Positions 22,113 to 31,237 of a stretch of DNA of 64,000 nt are shown piece after piece. Each line of letters starts with the position of its first letter. The first letter of the stretch is position 1. The notes under the pieces are model-generated. The model ran no database searches and had not been told where the DNA came from. It saw nothing but the letters and a program-made list of their open reading frames with translations. Origin of the DNA: Kosakonia oryzae (GTDB lineage: Bacteria > Pseudomonadota > Gammaproteobacteria > Enterobacterales > Enterobacteriaceae); contig NZ_CP014007.2 in the NCBI RefSeq assembly GCF_001658025.2, positions 1,798,001 to 1,862,000 on the forward strand, written 5' to 3'. The translations under genes were made by a program, and so were the position numbers.

Positions 22113-22825
22113 AAGTGCTGATTGTTGATGATGAACCGCTGGCCCGGGAAAACCTGCGTATTCTGCTTCAGGAAGAGAGCGACATAGAGATTGTTGGCGA
22201 GTGTGGCAACGCCGTGGAAGCGATTGGCGCGGTGCACAAGCTGCACCCCGACGTGCTGTTTCTGGATATTCAGATGCCGCGCATCAGCGGGCTGGAGATG
22301 GTCGGCATGCTTGATCCCGGTAATCGCCCTTATGTGGTGTTTCTAACCGCCTTTGATGAGTATGCGGTGCAAGCGTTTGAGGAACATGCGTTCGACTATC
22401 TACTTAAACCCATTGAGGGGCGTCGTCTGGAGAAGACGTTGACGCGCCTGCGCCAGGAGCGCAGCGTGCAGGATGTGTCGGTGCTGCCGGAGAACCAGGA
22501 AGCGCTGAAATTTATTCCCTGTACCGGGCACAGCCGTATCTGGCTGTTGCAGATGGATGAAGTGGCGTTTGTCAGCAGCCGGATGAGCGGCGTTTATGTC
22601 ACCAGCCAGGAGGGCAAAGAGGGCTTTACTGAGCTAACGTTGCGTACGCTGGAGAGCCGCACGCCGCTGGTTCGCTGCCATCGTCAGTATCTGGTGAATA
22701 TGGCGCATCTGAAAGAGATTCGACTTGAAGATAACGGCCAGGCGGAGCTATTGCTGCGCGACGGGCTGACGGTGCCGGTCAGCCGCCGCTATCTGAAGAA
22801 TTTAAAAGAGGCGCTGGGGTTGTAA
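22106..22825 (+). CDS. btsR: LytTR response regulator BtsR
   Basis: 239 residues. Receiver domain 1-120 with phospho-acceptor D54 in LFLDIQMPR and the acidic pair VDDEP at 8-12; LytTR DNA-binding domain about 135-239. Its start overlaps the btsS stop by 7 bp, indicating coupled translation. In E. coli it activates the pyruvate/H+ symporter gene btsT, which is not in this window. Confidence 0.95.
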   Translation: MLKVLIVDDEPLARENLRILLQEESDIEIVGECGNAVEAIGAVHKLHPDVLFLDIQMPRISGLEMVGMLDPGNRPYVVFLTAFDEYAVQAFEEHAFDYLLKPIEGRRLEKTLTRLRQERSVQDVSVLPENQEALKFIPCTGHSRIWLLQMDEVAFVSSRMSGVYVTSQEGKEGFTELTLRTLESRTPLVRCHRQYLVNMAHLKEIRLEDNGQAELLLRDGLTVPVSRRYLKNLKEALGL

Positions 22826-22877
22826 ATTCCTGTGCGATGCCTACACTGCGCGCTGGTTTATCATTTTGGGGAAAGAG

Positions 22878-23354
22878 ATGCTTAATAACGATATCCTGCG
22901 CAGCCTGCGTTACACACTGCAAGCGGACAATAACGCGCTGGTGCGTATTCTCGCGCTGGCGGACACGGTGGTCACCGCCGAACAGATTGCGCCGTGGCTG
23001 CGTAAAGAGGATGAGGCCGGGTATAAGCCGTGTCCGGATATTGTGTTATCCGCTTTTCTCAATGGGCTGATTTACGACAAACGCGGCAAAGATGACAGCG
23101 CGCCGCCGCTGGTGGTCGAGCGCAAACTGAATAACAACATTGTGCTGAAAAAGTTGCGTATCGCCTTCTCATTAAAGACCGACGATATTCTGGCGATCCT
23201 GACCGCGCAGCAGTTCCGCGTGTCGATGCCGGAAATCACCGCCATGATGCGCGCGCCGGAACATAAAAACTTTCGCGAGTGCGGCGACCAGTTCCTGCGT
23301 TATTTCCTGCGCGGCTTAGCCAGCAAGGTGCAAAAGCCGAAAGCACAGGCCTGA
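22878..23354 (+). CDS. yehS: DUF1456 protein YehS
   Basis: 158 residues. Two copies of the DUF1456 module (MLNNDILRSLRYTLQADNN at the start and NNNIVLKKLRIAFSLKTDD in the middle). ATG 22878 follows GGGGAAAG; an ATG 12 bp upstream is in frame but too close to that site. It follows btsR by 52 bp, the same order as in E. coli. Function not known. Confidence 0.92.
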   Translation: MLNNDILRSLRYTLQADNNALVRILALADTVVTAEQIAPWLRKEDEAGYKPCPDIVLSAFLNGLIYDKRGKDDSAPPLVVERKLNNNIVLKKLRIAFSLKTDDILAILTAQQFRVSMPEITAMMRAPEHKNFRECGDQFLRYFLRGLASKVQKPKAQA

Positions 23355-23402
23355 CAGGCGAAACGCCATCAGGCGCTATGTTGCCTGAGCGTAGTGGAAA
23401 AC

Positions 23403-23473
23403 TGCCCGATGGCGGCGGTGCCTTATCCGGCCTGCGACCTTCACTGGCCCGGTAAGCGCAGCACCACCGGGCA
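23403..23473. repeat. REP/BIME-like element pair
   Basis: TGCCCGATGGCGGCGGTGCC followed by TTATCCGGCC, and then GGCCCGGTAAGCGCAGCACCACCGGGC, both imperfect palindromes with the pattern of enterobacterial REP sequences. They sit between the convergent genes yehS and yehR, the usual place for BIMEs. Confidence 0.75.
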
Positions 23474-23482
23474 AGATAAGAA

Positions 23483-23938
23483 TTACTGAACCTCTTTAAA
23501 GCCTTTCGCTTTCAATAACTCTTCGGACTTCTGCATACTGATGCCATCCTGCACCGTGCCGGTAAACGCGGTGCCCTGCAACGCATTCAGATCGGCGAAA
23601 TTCACCGCGCTGTAATCCACATCCAGCGTCTCCTGCGCATAGGTTTGCTGGTAATCAACACTCTCTTTGATCCCTTTGACGCTCTGGTATTTCTGGCTGA
23701 TCGGCCCGAGGACTTTCATCGCTTCCTCTTTGTTGCTCGCGCCAATGGCGCTGTAGTCGATCTTATTTTTCGCCGTCTGGCGCAGCACTTTGTCGTCTTT
23801 GTAGTAATAGGTCAGCGTCAGCTCCGTTCCCGGCGCTGACCAGCTAAAGGTTTTGCTCTGCTCTTTCTCCCCGCAGCCGCTCAGGCTGAAGAGCAGGGTA
23901 AAGGCGAAAAGGGCGGCAAAAAGATGACGGATATTCAC
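23483..23938 (-). CDS. yehR: YehR-family DUF1307 lipoprotein
   Basis: 151 residues. Lipoprotein signal peptide MNIRHLFAALFAFTLLFSLSGC with lipobox LSGC, lipidated at C22; the residue after Cys is Gly, so outer-membrane sorting is expected. The rest is a small DUF1307 domain (KTFSWSAPGTELTLTYYYKDD..). E. coli YehR (153 residues) is the homologue and also neighbours yehS. Function unknown. Convergent with yehS across the REP pair. Confidence 0.9.
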   Translation of the reverse strand: MNIRHLFAALFAFTLLFSLSGCGEKEQSKTFSWSAPGTELTLTYYYKDDKVLRQTAKNKIDYSAIGASNKEEAMKVLGPISQKYQSVKGIKESVDYQQTYAQETLDVDYSAVNFADLNALQGTAFTGTVQDGISMQKSEELLKAKGFKEVQ

Positions 23939-23974
23939 GGTGATTCCCCTGTTTCCATAAACTGGTATCAGTAT

Positions 23975-24003
23975 AGAAAAAAGGCGCTGATATCAGCGCC
24001 TTT
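23975..24003 (-). terminator. terminator of metG
   Basis: AAGGCGCTGA-TATCAGCGCCTT is a perfect palindrome directly after the metG stop codon; read on the minus strand it is followed by TTTTTTC. Confidence 0.9.
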
Positions 24004-24007
24004 ATTG

Positions 24008-26041
24008 TTATTTGACCTGTTGGCCGGCTTTCGCACCACTGTCCGGGCTGAGCAGGAAGATGTCCTTGCCGCCAGGGCCTGCGGCCATCACCATCCCTTC
24101 GGAGATGCCGAAGCGCATTTTACGCGGCGCAAGGTTCGCCACCATCACCGTCAGACGACCAATCAGCGCGCTCGGATCCGGGTAGGCAGAACGAATGCCG
24201 GAGAAGACGTTGCGTTTCTCGCCGTCCAGATCCAGCGTCAGGCGCAGCAGCTTGTCAGAGCCCTCAACGAATTCCGCGTTCTCAATCAGCGCCACGCGCA
24301 GATCGACTTTGGCGAAATCATCAAAGCTGATGGTCTCCTGAATCGGATTGTCGGCCAGTTCGCCGGTCACCGGCGCGGCAGCCGCTTTCACTTCTTCTTT
24401 CGACGCTTCAACCAGCGCTTCCACCTGTTTCATCTCAATGCGGTTGTACAACGCTTTGAAGGTATTCACTTTATGGCCGAGCAGCGGCTGGTTGATGGCA
24501 TCCCACTCCAGCGTGGTGTTGAGGAACGCTTCCGCGCGCTCAGCGAGTGACGGCAGAACCGGTTTCAGGTATGTCAGCAGAACGCGGAACAGGTTGATGC
24601 CCATTGAGCAGATAGCCTGCAGATCGGCATCGCGGCCTTCCTCTTTTGCCACCACCCACGGCGCCTGCTCATCAACATAGCGGTTAGCCACATCGGCCAG
24701 CGCCATGATTTCGCGTACTGCTTTGCCGAATTCACGGCTTTCCCACGCTTCGCCAATGCTGGCCGCCGCGTCAATAAAGGTCTGGTACAGCGCCGGATCT
24801 GCCAGCTCTGCCGCCAGCACGCCGTCAAAGCGTTTAGCGATAAAGCCCGCGTTACGGGAAGCCAGGTTCACCACTTTGTTGACGATGTCGGCGTTCACGC
24901 GCTGGATAAAGTCTTCCAGGTTAAGGTCGATATCATCAATGCGCGAAGAGAGCTTCGCCGCGTAGTAATAGCGCAGGCTGTCGGCGTCAAAATGGTTCAG
25001 CCAGGTGCTGGCTTTAATGAAGGTGCCACGCGATTTGGACATCTTCGCGCCGTTCACCGTCACATAGCCGTGAACAAACAGGTTGGTCGGCTTACGGAAA
25101 TTGCTGCCTTCCAGCATCGCAGGCCAGAACAGGCTGTGGAAGTAGACGATATCTTTACCGATAAAGTGATACAGCTCGGCGTCGGAATCTTTCTTCCAGT
25201 ATGCGTCGAAGCTGGTGGTATCGCCGCGTTTGTCGCACAGGTTTTTGAATGAGCCCATGTAGCCGATCGGCGCATCCAGCCAGACATAGAAATATTTGCC
25301 CGGCGCGCCCGGGATTTCGAAGCCGAAGTACGGCGCATCGCGGGAGATATCCCACTGTTGCAGCCCGGATTCGAACCACTCCTGCATTTTGTTGGCCACC
25401 TGCTCCTGCAGCGCGCCGCTGCGGGTCCATGCCTGCAACATTTCGCTGAAGGAGGGCAGATCGAAGAAGAAGTGCTCGGAATCACGCATTACCGGCGTCG
25501 CGCCGGATACCACCGATTTCGGCACGATCAGCTCGGTCGGGCTGTAGGTCGCGCCGCACACCTCGCAGTTATCACCGTACTGATCCGGCGATTTACATTT
25601 CGGGCAGGTGCCTTTCACAAAACGGTCCGGCAGGAACATGCCTTTTTCCGGATCGTAGAGCTGAGAGATAGTGCGGTTTTTAATAAAACCGTTCTCTTTC
25701 AGGCGGGTGTAAATAAGCTCCGACAGCTCGCGGTTCTCGTCGCTGTGCGTGGAGTGGTAGTTGTCGTAGCTGATGTTAAAGCCAGCAAAATCAGTCTGAT
25801 GTTCCTGACTCATTTCGGTGATCATCTGCTCCGGGGTGATCCCCAGTTGCTGCGCTTTCAGCATGATCGGCGTACCGTGGGCATCGTCCGCGCAAATGAA
25901 GTTCACCTCATGGCCGCGCATTCGCTGGTAACGGACCCAGACATCAGCCTGGATGTGCTCCAGCATATGGCCGAGGTGGATAGAGCCGTTGGCGTACGGC
26001 AGTGCGCACGTTACCAGAATTTTCTTCGCGACTTGAGTCAT
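24008..26041 (-). CDS. metG: methionyl-tRNA synthetase
   Basis: 677 residues from [19 protein letters not shown]; another ATG 9 bp upstream (MPT-MTQ...) is in frame and sits closer to the weak GAAGA ribosome site, so it cannot be excluded. Class I aminoacyl-tRNA synthetase: HLGH-type HIGH motif at 22-25, zinc knuckle CPKC...CEVC starting at C146/C149, KMSKS in [10 protein letters not shown], anticodon-binding helical domain and a C-terminal EMAP-like tRNA-binding/dimerisation domain (about 575-677). Essential; charges initiator and elongator tRNA-Met. Divergent from mrp. Confidence 0.97.
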   Translation of the reverse strand: MTQVAKKILVTCALPYANGSIHLGHMLEHIQADVWVRYQRMRGHEVNFICADDAHGTPIMLKAQQLGITPEQMITEMSQEHQTDFAGFNISYDNYHSTHSDENRELSELIYTRLKENGFIKNRTISQLYDPEKGMFLPDRFVKGTCPKCKSPDQYGDNCEVCGATYSPTELIVPKSVVSGATPVMRDSEHFFFDLPSFSEMLQAWTRSGALQEQVANKMQEWFESGLQQWDISRDAPYFGFEIPGAPGKYFYVWLDAPIGYMGSFKNLCDKRGDTTSFDAYWKKDSDAELYHFIGKDIVYFHSLFWPAMLEGSNFRKPTNLFVHGYVTVNGAKMSKSRGTFIKASTWLNHFDADSLRYYYAAKLSSRIDDIDLNLEDFIQRVNADIVNKVVNLASRNAGFIAKRFDGVLAAELADPALYQTFIDAAASIGEAWESREFGKAVREIMALADVANRYVDEQAPWVVAKEEGRDADLQAICSMGINLFRVLLTYLKPVLPSLAERAEAFLNTTLEWDAINQPLLGHKVNTFKALYNRIEMKQVEALVEASKEEVKAAAAPVTGELADNPIQETISFDDFAKVDLRVALIENAEFVEGSDKLLRLTLDLDGEKRNVFSGIRSAYPDPSALIGRLTVMVANLAPRKMRFGISEGMVMAAGPGGKDIFLLSPDSGAKAGQQVK

Positions 26042-26119
26042 AGTAGGCATTACATCTTCTTGAGAAAAAGGGGTATCGATAGTACCAAAAGGGGAATTAG
26101 CGCGCTACGCGATCGAGGC

Positions 26120-26212
26120 CGTTTTAAACCATATATGCAGATATGGGAATAATTGAACGACGCCAGCAGGAGCGTTTTAAACCACATGCGTCAATATGCG
26201 CAATAATTACGC
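26120..26212. repeat. imperfect direct repeat between metG and mrp
   Basis: Two copies of a roughly 40-bp unit start at 26120 and 26173 (period 53): CGTTTTAAACCA-AT..GC...ATATG.G.AATAATT. They lie in the 273-bp divergent promoter region. Could be paired regulator sites or promoter duplication; not assigned. Confidence 0.6.
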
Positions 26213-26314
26213 TATGTGTTAACGGCATGAATCCGTAAATGGATAATTATTACCTGTGCGGTAAACTTGGTCGCTACAATGTCGTTTCTTCAGAACAACT
26301 ACAAAGGAGTCGGG

Positions 26315-27424
26315 ATGAGTTCGCAATCCCCGGCCAAATCCCCGGAAGCTTTGCGCGCCATAGTTTCGGGAACATTGGCCAATTTTCAGCACCCAACCCT
26401 GAAGCATAACCTCACGGCGTTAAAAGCCATGCACCATGTTGCGTGGCTGGATGACACCCTGCATATCGAACTGGTGATGCCTTTCGTCTGGCGTACCGCG
26501 TTTGAAGAGTTAAAAGCGCAGTGCAGCGCGGAGCTGCTGCGCATTACCGAAGCGCGCGCCATCGACTGGAAGCTGTCGCACAACATCGCCACCCTGAAAC
26601 GCGTGAAGAATCAGCCTGGCGTCAACGGCGTGAAAAATATCATTGCGGTCAGCTCCGGCAAAGGCGGGGTAGGGAAGTCCTCCACGGCGGTAAACCTGGC
26701 GCTGGCGCTGGCGGCGGAAGGGGCGAAAGTCGGTATTCTGGATGCGGACATCTACGGCCCGTCTATTCCGCTGATGCTGGGCGCAGAACATGAACGCCCG
26801 ACCTCGCCGGACGGAACGCATATGGCACCGATCATGGCGCATGGCCTGGCGACCAACTCTATCGGTTATCTGGTCACCGACGATAACGCCATGGTGTGGC
26901 GCGGCCCGATGGCCAGCAAAGCGCTGCTGCAACTGTTGCAGGAATCGATGTGGCCGGATCTGGATTATCTGGTGCTGGATATGCCGCCAGGCACCGGGGA
27001 TATCCAGTTAACGCTGGCGCAGAACATTCCGGTTACCGGCGCAGTAGTGGTTACCACGCCGCAGGACATTGCGCTGATCGACGCCAAAAAAGGCATCGTA
27101 ATGTTCGAGAAAGTGGAAGTGCCGGTTCTGGGGATCGTCGAGAACATGAGCATGCACATTTGCAGCAACTGCGGCCACCACGAACCGATTTTCGGCACCG
27201 GCGGCGCAGAGAAGCTGGCGGAGCAGTATCACACCCAGTTGCTTGGTCAGTTGCCGCTGCACATTACGCTGCGTGAAGATCTGGATAAGGGCACGCCGAC
27301 GGTAGTCAGCCGCCCGGACAGTGAATTCACGGCAATCTACCGCAATCTTGCGGATCGTGTTGCCGCGCAGCTTTACTGGCAGGGTGAAGTTATTCCTGGC
27401 GATATCGCTTTCCGCGCGGTGTAA
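26315..27424 (+). CDS. apbC: iron-sulfur cluster carrier ATPase ApbC/Mrp
   Basis: 369 residues, as in E. coli Mrp. An N-terminal MIP18/DUF59-like domain (about 1-100), then a ParA-type P-loop ATPase with the deviant Walker A SSGKGGVGKSS (114-123), Walker A' DADIYGPS and DMPPGTGD, and the cluster-binding C283-x-x-C286 motif in HICSNCGHHEP. It carries and transfers [4Fe-4S] clusters. Start chosen for AAGGAG at 26304-26309. Divergent from metG, as in E. coli. Confidence 0.95.
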   Translation: MSSQSPAKSPEALRAIVSGTLANFQHPTLKHNLTALKAMHHVAWLDDTLHIELVMPFVWRTAFEELKAQCSAELLRITEARAIDWKLSHNIATLKRVKNQPGVNGVKNIIAVSSGKGGVGKSSTAVNLALALAAEGAKVGILDADIYGPSIPLMLGAEHERPTSPDGTHMAPIMAHGLATNSIGYLVTDDNAMVWRGPMASKALLQLLQESMWPDLDYLVLDMPPGTGDIQLTLAQNIPVTGAVVVTTPQDIALIDAKKGIVMFEKVEVPVLGIVENMSMHICSNCGHHEPIFGTGGAEKLAEQYHTQLLGQLPLHITLREDLDKGTPTVVSRPDSEFTAIYRNLADRVAAQLYWQGEVIPGDIAFRAV

Positions 27425-27483
27425 AACCCGCGTGATGGCGATGCGGATCTGAAGACGGCGACGTCGCAGATTCGAAGAGAGAA

Positions 27484-27522
27484 CAGGCCGGATGGGGTAA
27501 TACCGCATTCCGGCCTGTAATT
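27484..27522 (+). terminator. REP-like hairpin/terminator after mrp
   Basis: CAGGCCGGA (27484-27492) pairs with TCCGGCCTG (27509-27517) and is followed by TAATTTTA. The sequence has the look of a single REP unit and lies between convergent mrp and the acetyltransferase gene. Confidence 0.65.
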
Positions 27523-27539
27523 TTACTGGTTTACCACGC

Positions 27540-27965
27540 TTACTGTTTTACATAGTGCATCAGCACGTAATCCCCTTCCGGTGACGTGCCCTGCGCTTCT
27601 GCGTGCCAGCCGTGGCGCTCATAAAACGCCAGCGCGGCCTTATTCTGCAGCAAGCATTTCAGCGCACCGGTACCGGTAAACGTGGTCTGTACATGTTTGA
27701 GAAGTGCGCTGCCGACCCCTTTGCCCAGAAAGGCCGGGTCAACAAACAAGTTATGCAGGAAGTTGTCGTTTTCGTACACCGAGGCGAAACCGAGCCGGTG
27801 ACCCTCCTCTTCAGCGACCCAAATCACTTCATCGAGGGTGACGGCATCAAAGTCTTCCAGTTGCCACTCACTCCCATCGAGCCAGGTCCAGCAAGCTCTG
27901 CGGGCTTGTAAAAACAGCGTACGCAGGAACGGCCTGTCATTTTCCTGCCAATGGCGGATTATCAC
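27540..27965 (-). CDS. GNAT N-acetyltransferase
   Basis: 141 residues from a GTG preceded by AAGGAG (which overlaps the rcnB stop codon). Single GNAT domain: FLHNLFVDPAFLGKGVGSALL carries the acetyl-CoA loop GKGVGSA, and KAALAFYERHGW is the conserved C-terminal motif. Substrate unknown. It is 9 bp downstream of rcnB on the same strand, so the two probably share an mRNA; rcnB-GNAT linkage is not the E. coli arrangement. Confidence 0.85.
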   Translation of the reverse strand: MIIRHWQENDRPFLRTLFLQARRACWTWLDGSEWQLEDFDAVTLDEVIWVAEEEGHRLGFASVYENDNFLHNLFVDPAFLGKGVGSALLKHVQTTFTGTGALKCLLQNKAALAFYERHGWHAEAQGTSPEGDYVLMHYVKQ

Positions 27966-27974
27966 AGACGCTCC

Positions 27975-28310
27975 TTAACGATGGTAGAAAATGTCGCCGT
28001 TATAGGCTTTGAGGATTTTGCCTTCAGCGTCGGTGATCAGCACGTAGTTACCGCCCATGTAAGTCCAGTGACTACCGGCTTCTGGCGCGGGCAGGTTACG
28101 CAACTGCCACTGTTTAATATTGTACTCTTCGCTACGATACATTTCTGGCACGGTATCGCCGATACTGAATTTGGTAAAGTCGGCAACAAAGTCCTTAATT
28201 TCATACGATTGCGTGCCGGTCGCCCCCGGTGTGGCCGTCTGCGGAGCCGCAAACGCCGAGGAGGCGGTGACCAACAGCGCGCCCAGAAGCATCATTTTCT
28301 TTTTACGCAT
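27975..28310 (-). CDS. rcnB: periplasmic nickel/cobalt homeostasis protein RcnB
   Basis: 111 residues with signal peptide MRKKKMMLLGALLVTASSAFA. The RcnB (YohN) domain follows, with conserved DTVPEMYRSEEYNIKQWQLR and WTYMGGNYVLI...YNGDIFYHR, matching E. coli RcnB nearly throughout. RcnB tunes Ni/Co efflux by RcnA. GGAGA precedes the start. In E. coli it follows rcnA; here neither rcnA nor rcnR is present in the window, and a dehydrogenase gene lies upstream instead. Confidence 0.9.
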   Translation of the reverse strand: MRKKKMMLLGALLVTASSAFAAPQTATPGATGTQSYEIKDFVADFTKFSIGDTVPEMYRSEEYNIKQWQLRNLPAPEAGSHWTYMGGNYVLITDAEGKILKAYNGDIFYHR

Positions 28311-28447
28311 TGTTTCTCCAGGTTGTTCTTTTTACATTTCACGCAGTTGCTTATGTAGCACGCCATCATTGCCGTTAATGCGGTGCTGAGCAACCGGGAA
28401 AAAATAACCCTTTGGTAAAAAGTGTAAGCAAACCCAGGGCATAGCTG

Positions 28448-28482
28448 TACAAGCGGAGAGCGATTTTCGCTATCCGCTTGTA
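28448..28482. other. long hairpin between rcnB and dehydrogenase gene
   Basis: TACAAGCGGA-GAGCGATTTTCGCTA-TCCGCTTGTA: 10-bp outer arms and an inner AGCGA/TCGCT stem with a TTT loop. Nothing resembling a T run follows on either strand. Likely the 3' end structure of the minus-strand dehydrogenase mRNA. Confidence 0.55.
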
Positions 28483-28510
28483 AAGTTTGGGAATAATCCT
28501 GGCTGGCTGC

Positions 28511-29524
28511 TTAGCCAGCAAAGCCTTCCAGCACAATCTTGCCGACGGCACGTTGGCTTTCCAGCAACGCATGCGCTTTACGTAAATTCGCGGCATTAAT
28601 AGTGCCAAAATGCTCGCCGAGCGTGGTTTTCAGCACATCCTGATCAATCAACTGCGCCACGCGGGTAAGCAGGTTGTGCTGCTCGATAATATCGCGGGTG
28701 GTGAACATCGAACGGGTAAACATAAATTCCCAGTGCAGAGAGATGCTTTTCACCTTCAGCGGCAACGCATCCAGGCTTTCCGGATCGTCAATCAGCGCCA
28801 GCTTACCCTGCGGTTGCAGCGCATTAATCAGCTGCTGGTAGTGCTCCTGGGTATTGTTCAGGCTGGCGACGTGTGTCACCTGCGCAATGCCAATCCGCGC
28901 CAGCTCTTCGGTCAGCGGTTTGCTGTGATCAATCACATGATGCGCACCCAGCTCTTTCACCCACTGTTGGCTGGCAGGGCGCGATGCAGTGCCGATAACC
29001 GTCAGGCGGGTCAGTTTACGCGCCAGTTGCGTCATGATGGAACCTACGCCGCCCGCCGCACCCACGATCAACAACACGTCACCTTCGTTGCCGTTTTCAT
29101 TGATGCCAAGCCGGTCAAACAGCATTTCCCATGCGGTGATAGCGGTCAGCGGTAGCGCCGCTGCCTGGGCGTTATCCAGTGTTTTCGGTTTGTGCGCCAC
29201 AATGCGCTCATCAACCAGTTGATATTCGCTATTGCTGCCCGGACGGGTCAACGCGCCCGCATACCACACTTCATCGCCCGGCTGAAACAGCGTTACCGCC
29301 TGACCAACGGCTTTGACCACGCCCACGGCGTCCCAACCCAGTACGCGCGGGGTATCGGCATTAAACCCGGCACGAACTTTGGTATCAACCGGGTTGACGG
29401 ATACGGCTTTCACTTCGACCAGCAGATCGTGGCCGCTGGCCTGCGGTTGCGGCAGCTCAATATCACTGAGGAAATCCAGATTACTGCTACCCTGCGCAGC
29501 GCGGGTAATGGCGATTGCTTTCAT
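28511..29524 (-). CDS. zinc-type alcohol dehydrogenase-like oxidoreductase (MDR superfamily)
   Basis: 337 residues. GroES-like N-terminal domain (about 25-125; EVKAVSVNPVDTKVRAG, VLGWDAVGVVKAVG) and Rossmann domain with the NADPH loop GAAGGVGSIMTQLA at about 154-167. The catalytic zinc cysteines of true alcohol dehydrogenases are absent, so it belongs to the quinone-oxidoreductase-like branch and is probably zinc-independent despite the family name. Substrate unknown. It stands alone at the edge of the accessory region, with a REP element behind it. Confidence 0.85.
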   Translation of the reverse strand: MKAIAITRAAQGSSNLDFLSDIELPQPQASGHDLLVEVKAVSVNPVDTKVRAGFNADTPRVLGWDAVGVVKAVGQAVTLFQPGDEVWYAGALTRPGSNSEYQLVDERIVAHKPKTLDNAQAAALPLTAITAWEMLFDRLGINENGNEGDVLLIVGAAGGVGSIMTQLARKLTRLTVIGTASRPASQQWVKELGAHHVIDHSKPLTEELARIGIAQVTHVASLNNTQEHYQQLINALQPQGKLALIDDPESLDALPLKVKSISLHWEFMFTRSMFTTRDIIEQHNLLTRVAQLIDQDVLKTTLGEHFGTINAANLRKAHALLESQRAVGKIVLEGFAG

Positions 29525-29733
29525 ATGTGCTCCATTGAATAAGGGAGGTGAGTGAGTGTGTGATTAATGGTAGTCAGGCTGATTGATATGAGAAACCATC
29601 AGAATCGGGAAGCACTTATCCTCTGGCAGTGAAAATCCTCCAACGGAGAATTCTCGACCACTCAACGGGCAGCATTGTGCAGGCGGCAAAAGGGGCGGGC
29701 AGGGGGAATTGATATTGCCGGTGATGAGATCCC

Positions 29734-29767
29734 GTTGGCCGGATAAGGCGTTAGCCGCTATCCGGCG
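29734..29767. repeat. REP-like palindrome
   Basis: GCCGGATAAGGCG-TTAG-CCGC-TATCCGGC, the classic REP core, directly after the stop codon of the minus-strand ABC ATPase gene. It separates the dehydrogenase gene from the galactan locus. Confidence 0.75.
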
Positions 29768-29774
29768 ATATACC

Positions 29775-30884
29775 TTAATCGACGTTCGGCACCGGAATAT
29801 CGGCGCTGACGCGCAGATCCTGGTCATCGAAAATCATGCAGTGCGGGCTGTCGAAGACGAGGGTGATTTTCTGCCACGGGCGGAAGTGCACATCGCCGGG
29901 CAGCAGGATTTTGATGTTGTCGTGGCCGTAGCACTGACCAAAAAGATAGGTATTGTTGCCGAGCCGCTCTACCACTTCGCACTGAAACTCCAACTGCGTA
30001 CCGCGTGTGACATCGGTGGAGAGATGCTCCGGGCGGATCCCCAGCGTCACCGTCGCCCCCGGCTCAAGGCGCGAAGTCGTGATCGCCAGCGTTAACGGAT
30101 GCCCCTGCGCAAGGGTGACGGTAAGCTCGCCGGGCTGCCACGCTTTCACCGTCGCCGGCAGGAAGTTCATCTTCGGTGAGCCGATAAATCCGGCGACAAA
30201 CTTGTTTTTCGGGTTGTAATAGAGCTCCATCGGCGAGCCCATCTGCTCGACGTTGCCGTAATTCATCACCACGATTTTATCGGCCAGCGTCATCGCTTCC
30301 ACCTGGTCATGCGTGACATACACCATGGTCGTTTTCAGTTCCTGGTGCAGACGGGCGATATGCAAGCGCATCTCAACGCGCAGTTCGGCATCAAGGTTGG
30401 AGAGCGGTTCATCAAACATAAACACGCGCGGGTTACGCACAATCGCGCGACCAATCGCCACGCGCTGGCGCTGACCGCCGGAGAGCTGTTTCGGCTTTCT
30501 GTCCAGCAGATGGCCGAGCTGTAAAGTTTTGGCGACCATCTCCACCTGGCGGCGGATCTCCTCCTTCGGCACTTTGTTCACTTTCAGGCCGTAGCCCATA
30601 TTTTCCGCCACGGTCATATGCGGATAGAGCGCATAAGACTGGAACACCATCGAGACGCCGCGATGCGCGGGCGCGACATCGTTCATCACCTCGTCGCCAA
30701 TCAATACTTCCCCTTCGCTGACCTCTTCCAGTCCCGCAATCATGCGCAGCATGGTCGATTTCCCGCAGCCGGAGGGGCCGACAAATACGGCAAACTCGCC
30801 GTCTTCAATCGACAGATTCACATTGTTCAGCGTCACCGTGTCGCCAAACCGCTTGGTGACATTCCTCAGTCGTATATTGGACAT
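29775..30884 (-). CDS. ABC transporter ATPase, MalK/UgpC type (galactan oligosaccharides)
   Basis: 369 residues. Walker A GPSGCGKST (36-44), Q-loop VFQSYALYP, signature LSGGQRQRVAIGRAI, Walker B VFMFDEPLSNLD and H-loop VTHDQ; the C-terminal 130 residues form the OB-fold regulatory domain of the MalK/UgpC group (YNPKNKFVAGFIGSPKMNF junction). ATG 30884 after GGGGA is chosen over an adjacent TTG. It is divergent from the binding-protein/permease genes, which have no ATPase of their own, so it should energise them. In E. coli mal the same divergent arrangement is used for malK. Confidence 0.88.
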   Translation of the reverse strand: MSNIRLRNVTKRFGDTVTLNNVNLSIEDGEFAVFVGPSGCGKSTMLRMIAGLEEVSEGEVLIGDEVMNDVAPAHRGVSMVFQSYALYPHMTVAENMGYGLKVNKVPKEEIRRQVEMVAKTLQLGHLLDRKPKQLSGGQRQRVAIGRAIVRNPRVFMFDEPLSNLDAELRVEMRLHIARLHQELKTTMVYVTHDQVEAMTLADKIVVMNYGNVEQMGSPMELYYNPKNKFVAGFIGSPKMNFLPATVKAWQPGELTVTLAQGHPLTLAITTSRLEPGATVTLGIRPEHLSTDVTRGTQLEFQCEVVERLGNNTYLFGQCYGHDNIKILLPGDVHFRPWQKITLVFDSPHCMIFDDQDLRVSADIPVPNVD

Positions 30885-30943
30885 CAACGTTCCCCGAAAT
30901 TAGTAGCCGTTATGTGCTGCGATAAGCGCGTTGTCGGATGTTT

Positions 30944-30961
30944 TTGTTTTACGTATAACAA
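30944..30961. promoter_or_regulatory. probable GanR operator in the divergent gan promoter
   Basis: TTGTTTTAC-GTATAACAA is an 18-bp palindrome with one mismatch. Its right arm resembles the right arm of the E. coli lac operator (GGATAACAA; 8 of 9). It lies 60 bp from the ATPase start codon. Assigned to the LacI-family regulator of this locus by inference. Confidence 0.5.
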
Positions 30962-31048
30962 TCAGGCGACAGGGCTGCTCAACCGCGAAAATTCATGCTC
31001 AGACTATAACTTCCAGTGATTTCGCGCCCTATATCGAATTTCCATTTC

Positions 31049-31064
31049 TGTTGCATCTGTCACA
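31049..31064 (+). promoter_or_regulatory. possible CRP site, gan divergent promoter
   Basis: TGTTG-6 nt-TCACA: perfect right half and 3 of 5 in the left, near the middle of the 353-bp gap between the two divergent gan operons. Carbon-catabolite control of such an operon would be expected. Confidence 0.4.
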
Positions 31065-31106
31065 CAACTGACAGTTAATTCTCGTTTTATTCATTACTCA
31101 AGCGTA

Positions 31107-31117
31107 GCGTATAACAA
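31107..31117 (+). promoter_or_regulatory. second lac-operator-like half-site
   Basis: GCGTATAACAA matches the E. coli lac operator right arm GCGGATAACAA at 10 of 11 positions. The sequence to its left is not a good inverted copy, so it is a half-site candidate. 121 bp upstream of the binding-protein start. Confidence 0.35.
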
Positions 31118-31237
31118 ATTCGATAAGGCGCGTGAATGCGTTTTAAGCCCAGTAATATCAGGTGATTTCTAAGCTGTCTCATCGGATGTTGCACCATAAA
31201 AACCACTAAAATGTTATACCTTGACATGAGGGTGATA

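Noticed and set aside
23924-24550. 208-codon plus-strand frame over the end of metG
   Set aside because: Shadow of MetG; translation is a mirror-type low-information sequence, and the metG terminator falls within it.
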